Below are positions 1-3,979 of a stretch of DNA of 5,062 nucleotides, in pieces (within the stretch, counting starts at the first letter, position 1; the number at the start of each line of letters is the position of its first letter). Source of the DNA: JBEPVZ01 sp041690695 (lineage in GTDB: Bacteria > Patescibacteriota > Microgenomatia > Daviesbacterales > UBA10151); contig JBEPVZ010000037.1 of assembly GCA_041690695.1 (NCBI GenBank), forward strand, positions 1 through 5,062, given 5' to 3'. The translations under genes and the position numbers were made by a program. The notes beneath the pieces are model-generated. The model made no database searches. It saw nothing but the letters and a program-made list of their open reading frames with translations, and was not told the DNA's origin.

Positions 1-23
1 TAGTCTAAAGTGTGTAATAGGTT

Positions 24-1235
24 TTGGGTAGAAAGGGCAATAGGGCTAGTCGTGTCAAAGAGAAAACAGCGGTTGTTAATCTGTCTGATCTTAGTAGTGA
101 GAACTTTAAACGACTGTCGACGGGTTTTCATGAATTTGATCGAGTTTTAGGTGGGGGGATTGTTTATGGTTCAGTAATTCTTGTTTCGGGCGATCCCGGG
201 ATTGGTAAATCAACTCTTCTTTTACAGCTCGCTTTAAACGTTGATAAGCCGACTGACAGTCCTTCGCGGGTTTTATATGTTGGAGGAGAGGAATCAGCTC
301 AACAGATTAAGATTCGAGCTGAGCGGATTGAGAAATCAGCCAACTTACAAGTTTTAAATGAGATCGATGTTGATCAAATTATTAGTACAATCGAAAGGTT
401 AAAGCCAAAGCTGGCTATTATTGATTCAATCCAAACCTTAGAAACCCAAGATTTAAGTTCGCCTCCCGGCTCGATTGGCCAAGTCAGGGAGTCTTCACAC
501 CGTCTCCAACAGCTTGCTAAAAAACTTCATATTCCAATCTTAATTGTTGGTCATGTTACCAAAGAGGGTTCGGTGGCTGGACCACGCACCCTGGAGCATC
601 TGGTCGATGCCGTTTTAACCTTAGAAGGTGATCCCTCAACTAACTTCCGAATTCTAAGAGGTGTTAAAAATCGATTTGGCCCAACTGATGAGGTTGGCAT
701 CTTTGAGATGGAGGATGCTGGCTTAATTGAGGTTACTAATCCCTCAAAATTATTCCTCAACCAAAAAGTTAATGCACCAGGTTCAGTTGTGGTGGCAATT
801 GTAAACGGGGTTCGTCCATTACTGATTGAGATCCAAGCTTTGGTTACGAAAAGCTTTCTACCAATGCCCAAACGGGTCGGATCGGGTATAGATAATAATC
901 GGCTCCAATTACTGGTGGCTGTTCTATCCAAGCGCTTAAATCTGTCTTTATATGATCAAGATATCTTTGTTAATGCCACCGGTGGGATGAGAATTTTAGA
1001 GCCCTCATCTGATTTAGGGATCTGTTTAGCAATTATGTCGTCATTTAAGGATAAAGCTTTGCCTAAAAATTCAGTTTTGATTGGCGAAGTCGGGCTGTTA
1101 GGCGAGATCCGGGCTGTTAGGCAGATCGATAAGCGAGTTTCCGAAGCTAAAAAGTTAGGTTATAGCCAAATAATTGGTCCAGATCAGGTTAAAAGCTTAG
1201 AAGAAGCCTGGAAGTTGGTAGTTGGTAATAAGTAG
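24..1235 (+). CDS. radA: DNA repair protein RadA (Sms), zinc-finger-less form
   Basis: RadA is a RecA-like ATPase that acts with RecA in homologous recombination, driving branch migration and processing of recombination intermediates in the cytoplasm. Seen in the 403 residues: the family opening RLSTGFHEFDRVLGGG at about 30-45, Walker A GDPGIGKST at 56-64, Walker B LAIIDS at 130-135, the GHVTKEG segment at 176-182, and the RadA-specific KNRFG motif at 215-219. A Lon-protease-like C-terminal domain runs from about 245 to 400. RadA proteins normally begin with a C4 zinc finger (CxxCG...W.GRCP.CG.W) and are about 450 residues long. Here the N-terminus is short and has no cysteines. The only reasonable start is the TTG at 24: an in-frame TAG lies at 18-20, and no later start keeps the RLSTG block. 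Only 23 bases of upstream sequence are present, so its promoter is not visible; a weak AATAGG is the nearest ribosome-site-like sequence. Function is certain at family level; the exact N-terminus is not. Confidence 0.96.
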   Translation: MGRKGNRASRVKEKTAVVNLSDLSSENFKRLSTGFHEFDRVLGGGIVYGSVILVSGDPGIGKSTLLLQLALNVDKPTDSPSRVLYVGGEESAQQIKIRAERIEKSANLQVLNEIDVDQIISTIERLKPKLAIIDSIQTLETQDLSSPPGSIGQVRESSHRLQQLAKKLHIPILIVGHVTKEGSVAGPRTLEHLVDAVLTLEGDPSTNFRILRGVKNRFGPTDEVGIFEMEDAGLIEVTNPSKLFLNQKVNAPGSVVVAIVNGVRPLLIEIQALVTKSFLPMPKRVGSGIDNNRLQLLVAVLSKRLNLSLYDQDIFVNATGGMRILEPSSDLGICLAIMSSFKDKALPKNSVLIGEVGLLGEIRAVRQIDKRVSEAKKLGYSQIIGPDQVKSLEEAWKLVVGNK

Positions 1236-1264
1236 TTGGAGTTTCCTTAAATACGTTGTAGAAT
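1236..1264 (+). promoter_or_regulatory. Candidate promoter for the LytR_C gene, leaderless
   Basis: TTGGAG at 1236-1241 (3 of 6 matches to the -35 consensus) is followed after exactly 17 bp by TAGAAT at 1259-1264 (5 of 6 matches to the -10 consensus). Transcription would start about 7 bases further on, at or next to the ATG at 1271, giving a leaderless message. There is no Shine-Dalgarno sequence in the 35-bp gap after radA, which fits that reading. The weak -35 keeps confidence low; read-through from radA is also possible, since no terminator is seen between the genes. Confidence 0.35.
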
Positions 1265-1270
1265 ATTACT

Positions 1271-2107
1271 ATGACCCATGACGACGATAATCTAGAAGAA
1301 CCTAAAGCGGTCGAGGACACTGAAGAAGATGAACACCTCCTTCATCACGCTGCGGAAAAGCAACACCCGACCGACGATTTTGTCGATAATACTAAACAAG
1401 TTCAGAATTTTGATGATTTAGCCGAGGAATCAGCTTCAGACGATGATCAAATTGAGCCTCAGAAGCCCACTCACCATAATATCTCTCATGATCTGTCGGA
1501 TGATCAGGTTGGAACTGAGCCTCATCGTCCTAAAACCTTTGATTTAGATGAAGATGGAGGATTGGTGACCGAACCGGTTCGTCACGGAAGTATTGAAGCT
1601 AGTCAGATCCCTTCATCAGGTGTTTATACCTCGCGTCGACCAGGCCGATCTGGTGGATCCAAGCTCAAAAGTCTAATCTTATTAATTATTGCTATCGCGG
1701 TCACGGCTGGAAGTGTTTATCTCTTGAAAACCAAAGTTTTACAAGGCACGCTTCAGGCCAGTCCTACCCCTGAACCAACTCCCGAGGTTGTTGAAACTCC
1801 AACCCCAGCCCCAACTCCGTCGATAACTCGATCTGATTTTAAGATCCGAGTTTTAAATGGCACTCCTAAAAGTGGGTTAGCCGGCCAAGAGGGGGCTAAG
1901 CTTAAGGGCTTAGGTTATGACCTTGATAAAACTGCCAATGCTACTAATTCAGCCTTCCCAGCCACGACTATTCGAGTTAAAGCCGCTGATCAGGATCTCT
2001 TAACAACTTTAATTACAGACTTAGCTCCAGATTTTACGGCTACAGGTACTGCTACCTTGAAAGACTCTGATCCTGATGCTGCTGAGGTTATCCTCGGAGC
2101 GAAGTAA
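1271..2107 (+). CDS. Single-pass membrane protein with extracytoplasmic LytR_C domain
   Basis: This 278-residue protein has four clear parts. Residues 1-130 are strongly acidic, rich in Asp, Glu and His and low in hydrophobic residues, so probably disordered. Residues 122-133 form a basic stretch, followed by a hydrophobic helix at about 134-152, which predicts the N-terminus inside and the C-terminus outside. A Pro/Thr linker with repeated TP and EP pairs runs over 164-184. From 189 to 277 lies a domain with the pattern of the LytR C-terminal family: IRVLNGT at 192-197, then SGLAG, LKGLGYDL, a TTIRV strand and a closing AAEVILG. LytR_C domains occur at the C-terminus of LytR-CpsA-Psr cell-wall ligases and in stand-alone envelope proteins; their exact role is poorly known. 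The LCP catalytic domain is absent here, so a ligase function is not supported. It sits 35 bp after radA with no Shine-Dalgarno site. A role in the cell envelope is inferred. Confidence 0.85.
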   Translation: MTHDDDNLEEPKAVEDTEEDEHLLHHAAEKQHPTDDFVDNTKQVQNFDDLAEESASDDDQIEPQKPTHHNISHDLSDDQVGTEPHRPKTFDLDEDGGLVTEPVRHGSIEASQIPSSGVYTSRRPGRSGGSKLKSLILLIIAIAVTAGSVYLLKTKVLQGTLQASPTPEPTPEVVETPTPAPTPSITRSDFKIRVLNGTPKSGLAGQEGAKLKGLGYDLDKTANATNSAFPATTIRVKAADQDLLTTLITDLAPDFTATGTATLKDSDPDAAEVILGAK

Positions 2108-2131
2108 TCCCTTGGCTAGCTTGCTTCTGTC

Positions 2132-2160
2132 TTGCTCTAGCTCTCCGACTATGCGAGAAT
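2132..2160 (+). promoter_or_regulatory. Weak candidate promoter before the PIN/TRAM gene
   Basis: TTGCTC at 2132-2137 and GAGAAT at 2155-2160 are 17 bp apart, with TG one base before the -10 (extended -10 type). Transcription would begin near 2167, exactly where the inverted repeat at 2166-2209 begins, so the message would open with that hairpin. A competing choice is TTTAAT at 2201-2206 (5 of 6 matches to -10), which lacks a convincing -35 but would give an 11-base leader like those of the neighbouring genes. The sequence does not settle which, if either, is used. Confidence 0.22.
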
Positions 2161-2165
2161 AATCT

Positions 2166-2209
2166 TAGATTAAGGTTTTTATTTATAAATTCAGCCTAAC
2201 TTTAATCTA
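2166..2209. repeat. Inverted repeat (12-bp stem) just upstream of the PIN/TRAM gene
   Basis: TAGATTAAGGTT at 2166-2177 pairs with AACTTTAATCTA at 2198-2209: eleven Watson-Crick pairs and one G-U pair, with a 20-base loop that itself contains the perfect palindrome ATTTATAAAT at 2181-2190. The stem ends 14 bases before the ATG at 2224 and is not followed by a T-run, so it is not a standard terminator. It could be an operator bound by a dimeric regulator, a hairpin in the leader RNA, or an AT-rich coincidence. Confidence 0.4.
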
Positions 2210-2223
2210 GAAATTATCTTATT

Positions 2224-3180
2224 ATGAATAATCAACAAGCTCGCCAAGAGCCTGGATCGCTTCGTCCGTACGCTAATTTAAGGTTCATTTTGAGGCTAGT
2301 ATTAGCTTTATTGTTTGCCTTACCGGCCTTTATCTTCTCTGAAGTTTTACCCGATTTTAAGCCTTTTAATCACGTCTTTTTGCGAATTGTCATTACGATT
2401 ATCTTTGGATTAATCGGTTATCAAGTTTTTCCGGATATTGCTAAGCGTATTTCAGGCATAGTTATTGCCCTAGTTAATAACCTCGTTAGCCATTTAAGTA
2501 GTGAGATTATGAGTCAAATCCTGCGTTTACCCAGACAATCAAACATGAATTTGCCCTATACCAACTCAGGGCCAATTGGCGGAGTTAGTGTTAGCCAACC
2601 CTTAATTGTCGATACTTCAGCTTTGATTGATGGTCGAATTTTAGATATTGCTTCAACTGGTTTTCTTTATGGAACTCTACTTGTGCCGACGTTTGTCTTA
2701 ATTGAGCTTCAACAAGTGGCTGACTCAAGCGATTACTTAAAACGCAGTCGGGGACGACGGGGCTTTGAAATTATTGAACAGCTTAAAAAGCAACGGGGAA
2801 CTAGAGTCGAAATTTGGGATAAAGACGTCGGGGCCAAGACGGTTGATGAAAAGCTGATTAAGCTCGCCAAAGGCTTAAATGGCCGGATTATTACGACTGA
2901 TTACAACTTAAATAAGGTGGCAACGGTCAGTGGGGTGACGGTTTTAAACTTTAACGATTTAGCTAATGCAGTTAAGACTCAGGCCATACCGGGTGAAGAG
3001 CTTAAAATTAAGGTGATTCACCTTGGAAAAGACACGAAACAAGGGGTAGGGTATCTCAATGACGGTACGATGGTTGTGGTTGAAAATGGGGCTAATTTGG
3101 TCGGCCAAGAGGTCAAAACTGAAGTCTCTCGTGTTCTCCAAGTCCCAGCTGGGAAGATGATATTCACCAAGGCTAAATAA
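2224..3180 (+). CDS. Membrane-anchored PIN domain nuclease with TRAM domain (YacL-like)
   Basis: The 318-residue product matches the YacL layout: N-terminal membrane segments, a PIN ribonuclease domain and a C-terminal TRAM RNA-binding domain. Hydrophobic helices lie at about 19-39 and 51-69, with a weaker one near 77-88; Bacillus YacL has more, so the anchor is reduced. The PIN domain spans about 126-250. Likely metal-binding acidic residues are D130 in VDTSALIDGR, E161 in VLIELQ, D208 in VDEKLI and D226 in TTDYNLN. The family block DYLKRSRGRRG is at 170-180. TRAM covers about 258-316, with GVGYLNDGTMVVVENG and a closing LQVPAGKMIF. All acidic positions are present, so catalysis is plausible, probably on RNA at the inner face of the membrane; the natural substrate is not known for this family. 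The ATG at 2224 has no Shine-Dalgarno site. YacL follows radA and disA in Bacillus, so linkage to radA is conserved here although disA is missing. Confidence 0.95.
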   Translation: MNNQQARQEPGSLRPYANLRFILRLVLALLFALPAFIFSEVLPDFKPFNHVFLRIVITIIFGLIGYQVFPDIAKRISGIVIALVNNLVSHLSSEIMSQILRLPRQSNMNLPYTNSGPIGGVSVSQPLIVDTSALIDGRILDIASTGFLYGTLLVPTFVLIELQQVADSSDYLKRSRGRRGFEIIEQLKKQRGTRVEIWDKDVGAKTVDEKLIKLAKGLNGRIITTDYNLNKVATVSGVTVLNFNDLANAVKTQAIPGEELKIKVIHLGKDTKQGVGYLNDGTMVVVENGANLVGQEVKTEVSRVLQVPAGKMIFTKAK

Positions 3181-3182
3181 AA

Positions 3183-3247
3183 CGATTATTTTATCTTCAA
3201 AAGTTCTGTTGTCGATTTTTTAGCCACAAAAGTGCTTATGTCCGATT
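3183..3247 (+). repeat. Imperfect direct repeats with 30-bp spacing
   Basis: CGATT begins at 3183, 3213 and 3243, exactly 30 bp apart. The first two copies share more: CGATT, a T-run, then CAAAAGT or ACAAAAGT and CT, with a one-base shift (AAAAGT at 3199-3204 and 3228-3233). The third copy keeps only CGATTTAT and continues into the palindromic GATTTAAAATC at 3251-3261. Such spacing recalls iterons but could arise by chance in AT-rich DNA. Confidence 0.25.
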
Positions 3248-3334
3248 TATGATTTAAAATCGTTAACCAAGTTAGAATTAACCTGGAAAAGATCGAAATG
3301 AGAATTTATCAAGAATAAAATCGCCTAATTATAG

Positions 3335-3343
3335 TTATCCACA
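3335..3343 (+). promoter_or_regulatory. DnaA box, perfect consensus
   Basis: TTATCCACA matches the strongest known DnaA-binding nonamer exactly. It is paired with a second box starting 21 bp later, two helical turns, so two DnaA molecules would bind the same face of the helix. DnaA boxes mark origins but also regulate promoters. A single perfect nonamer in a window this size can also occur by chance; the phased partner raises the interest. Confidence 0.5.
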
Positions 3344-3355
3344 CTCCCTTAAAAC

Positions 3356-3364
3356 TTATCCCCA
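3356..3364 (+). promoter_or_regulatory. DnaA box variant, one mismatch
   Basis: TTATCCCCA differs from the consensus nonamer TTATCCACA at one position and has the same orientation as the perfect box 21 bp upstream. Weaker TTATC nonamers (7 of 9 matches) also lie at 3191-3199, 3306-3314 and 3765-3773, all on the plus strand. Confidence 0.4.
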
Positions 3365-3389
3365 TTAAAATAGTATCACTGATTTTGGC

Positions 3390-3425
3390 CCTACCCAACA
3401 ATCCAAACCTACCCAGCAACCCTAA
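3390..3425 (+). repeat. 18-bp tandem direct repeat, two copies; G-rich minus strand
   Basis: CCTACCCAACAATCCAAA at 3390-3407 is followed directly by CCTACCCAGCAACCCTAA at 3408-3425, identical at 15 of 18 positions. The plus strand is C-rich and almost free of G. The minus strand therefore carries G-runs opposite 3389-3391, 3394-3396, 3412-3414 and 3420-3422, with two GG pairs between, which could form a G-quadruplex with one long loop. No function can be assigned; an iteron-like protein-binding site is one option. Confidence 0.5.
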
Positions 3426-3473
3426 ATACTTAACTATAGGAGCTCTCAAAATAAGTTATAGGTCACAGAAAAC

Positions 3474-3502
3474 TTGACAAATAGTATTTTGCTATGTTAA
3501 AT
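3474..3502 (+). promoter_or_regulatory. Promoter upstream of the small open reading frame
   Basis: A perfect -35 TTGACA at 3474-3479 is followed after 17 bp by TTAAAT at 3497-3502 (4 of 6 matches to the -10 consensus). The expected start near 3509 lies about 5 bases before the ATG at 3514, giving a nearly leaderless message like the other genes here. The spacer begins with the heptamer ATAGTAT, also found in the same position relative to TTGTCA at 3803. Confidence 0.5.
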
Positions 3503-3513
3503 TTCTCGTCAGG

Positions 3514-3642
3514 ATGTTTAACTTCGGGAAGATTTCGGATACGCGTAAGAGGCGAGTCCAAAATAAAGATAACTCGATGATTAAACAGGTTCAGAAAGTC
3601 TTAGCTGAAGCTGATCAGAAGTTGATTTTGATGGCGAAGTAA
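3514..3642 (+). CDS. Possible 42-residue basic small protein, unknown function
   Basis: An ATG at 3514 opens a 42-codon frame ending in TAA at 3640-3642. The product starts MFNFGKISDTRKRR, is Lys/Arg-rich (about ten basic against four acidic residues), has no membrane segment and no cysteine. Its second half, roughly residues 21-42 (SMIKQVQKVLAEADQKLILM), could form an amphipathic helix. Support for a real gene is its placement: a TTGACA promoter ends 11 bases before the ATG and a hairpin terminator lies about 45 bases after the stop. There is no Shine-Dalgarno site apart from AGG touching the ATG, too close to work normally. The opening faintly recalls YbaB/EbfC nucleoid proteins, but those are about 100 residues, so this is at most a remnant and I do not assign it. 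The transcript could instead be a non-coding RNA. Confidence 0.42.
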   Translation: MFNFGKISDTRKRRVQNKDNSMIKQVQKVLAEADQKLILMAK

Positions 3643-3677
3643 GAGAGAAGAGCCAAGAGTATAGGTATTTTTGAGCA

Positions 3678-3730
3678 CAAAAAAGAGCATTACTACCGCA
3701 GACAGACTCGAATAGCAATGCCCCTTTTAT
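3678..3730. terminator. Hairpin terminator, probably bidirectional
   Basis: GCATTACTA at 3687-3695 and TAGCAATGC at 3713-3721 form a stem with a 17-base loop. Read on the minus strand it is nine continuous pairs (one G-U), followed by TCTTTTTT, a good intrinsic terminator tail. Read on the plus strand the middle pair becomes an A-C mismatch and the tail is CCCCTTTTAT, so it is weaker but could still end transcripts from the small frame at 3514-3642. The long loop lowers confidence. Confidence 0.5.
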
Positions 3731-3745
3731 TAATTACGAAAATAA

Positions 3746-3801
3746 CCTCAAGAGCAGCTAGAAGTTATCCTCTACCTTCTAGAATTGCATAACTTTTGAG
3801 G
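3746..3801. repeat. Nested inverted repeat with two alternative folds
   Basis: Outer arms CCTCAA (3746-3751) and TTGAGG (3796-3801) pair perfectly. Inside, CTAGAAG (3758-3764) and CTTCTAG (3776-3782) form a 7-bp hairpin with an 11-base loop. Alternatively AAGTTAT (3762-3768) pairs with ATAACTT (3789-3795), which directly abuts the outer arm and excludes the inner hairpin. The loop includes the DnaA-box-like TTATCCTCT. It could be RNA structure on either strand or a protein-binding site. Confidence 0.45.
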
Positions 3802-3843
3802 GTTGTCAAGATAGTATTTAGAGGATTTTAAGGGTTCGGTAAT

Positions 3844-3892
3844 GGGGATTTGTCTAGGGCAGGGACAAGTCCCCAGTACTGGGCCCTTTTTT
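3844..3892 (+). terminator. GC-rich terminator-like element, possible pseudoknot or small RNA 3' end
   Basis: GGGGATTTGTC (3844-3854) pairs with GACAAGTCCCC (3864-3874) as an 11-bp stem including one G-U pair and a 9-base loop. AGGGC inside that loop (3856-3860) is complementary to GCCCT at 3883-3887, which runs into a T6 tract at 3887-3892. The element can thus fold either as a terminator closed by AGGGC/GCCCT with a small inner GGGA/TCCC hairpin, or as an H-type pseudoknot in which both long stems coexist. The T-run right after GGGCCC supports transcription ending here. It stands out as GC-rich in an AT-rich stretch. A weak upstream promoter-like sequence (TTGTCA at 3803-3808) lacks a convincing -10. 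It does not match any riboswitch or SRP RNA pattern I know. Confidence 0.55.
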
Positions 3893-3937
3893 AAAAACTT
3901 TTATCGGCTAGTCTATAGCTTCAAGTAACACCCTGAC

Positions 3938-3966
3938 TTGACAAAACAATCATCCTATAGTATACT
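3938..3966 (+). promoter_or_regulatory. Strong sigma-70-type promoter of the surface protein gene
   Basis: TTGACA at 3938-3943 (perfect -35) and TATACT at 3961-3966 (5 of 6 matches to -10) are separated by exactly 17 bp. The expected start at about 3973 is only some 7 bases before the ATG at 3980, and no Shine-Dalgarno sequence fits in between, so the message should be near-leaderless. The heptamer ATAGTAT overlaps the -10 box at 3957-3963. The T6 tract at 3887-3892 shields it from upstream transcription. Confidence 0.75.
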
Positions 3967-3979
3967 TTCTAAATCAATT

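Larger units (their letters stand above)
3181..3513. other. Gene-free AT-rich region with origin-like signals
   Basis: No convincing coding region was found on either strand. The stretch holds several TTATC-type nonamers including a perfect DnaA box, imperfect repeats spaced 30 bp, an 18-bp tandem repeat with strong C-over-G bias on the plus strand, and a promoter at its right end. No hairpin-plus-T-run terminator was found after the PIN/TRAM gene. The mix of DnaA boxes, short direct repeats and AT-rich DNA resembles a replication origin, but dnaA, dnaN and a change of gene direction are not in view, so a regulatory or degenerate region is equally possible. Confidence 0.45.
3643..3979. other. 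Gene-free region with hairpins, terminators and promoter
   Basis: No plausible coding frame was found here on either strand. In order, the stretch holds a hairpin terminator usable in both directions (3687-3728), a nested inverted repeat (3746-3801), a TTGTCA/TTGACA sequence readable on both strands (3803-3809), a GC-rich foldable element ending in a T6 run (3844-3892), and the strong promoter for the next gene (3938-3966). The density of structure suggests one or two small RNA units, but no known RNA family was recognised. Confidence 0.45.

Noticed and set aside
551..931. A 126-codon open frame on the minus strand
   Set aside because: It lies wholly inside radA, whose protein motifs are unmistakable, and its translation shows no recognisable domain; it is a shadow frame.
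2959..3141. A 60-codon open frame on the minus strand
   Set aside because: It is antisense to the conserved TRAM domain of the PIN/TRAM gene and has no promoter or motif of its own.
3215..3236. Terminator after the PIN/TRAM gene (small AGCCAC/GTGCT hairpin next to a T6 run)
   Set aside because: The stem is only five pairs with a bulge, and the T-run precedes the hairpin rather than following it on the plus strand; on the minus strand it becomes A-rich.
3183..3425. CRISPR array
   Set aside because: The repeats are imperfect, only two or three copies, with no uniform spacers and no cas genes nearby.
3604..3690. A short minus-strand frame starting with ATG at 3690 (about 29 codons)
   Set aside because: It begins inside the terminator stem, runs antisense to the small plus-strand frame, and has neither promoter nor ribosome site.
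3838..3892. Bacterial SRP RNA, tRNA or a known riboswitch
   Set aside because: There is no GGAA/AGCAG SRP tip, no tRNA T-arm or cloverleaf, and the pattern does not fit preQ1 or fluoride riboswitch consensus sequences.
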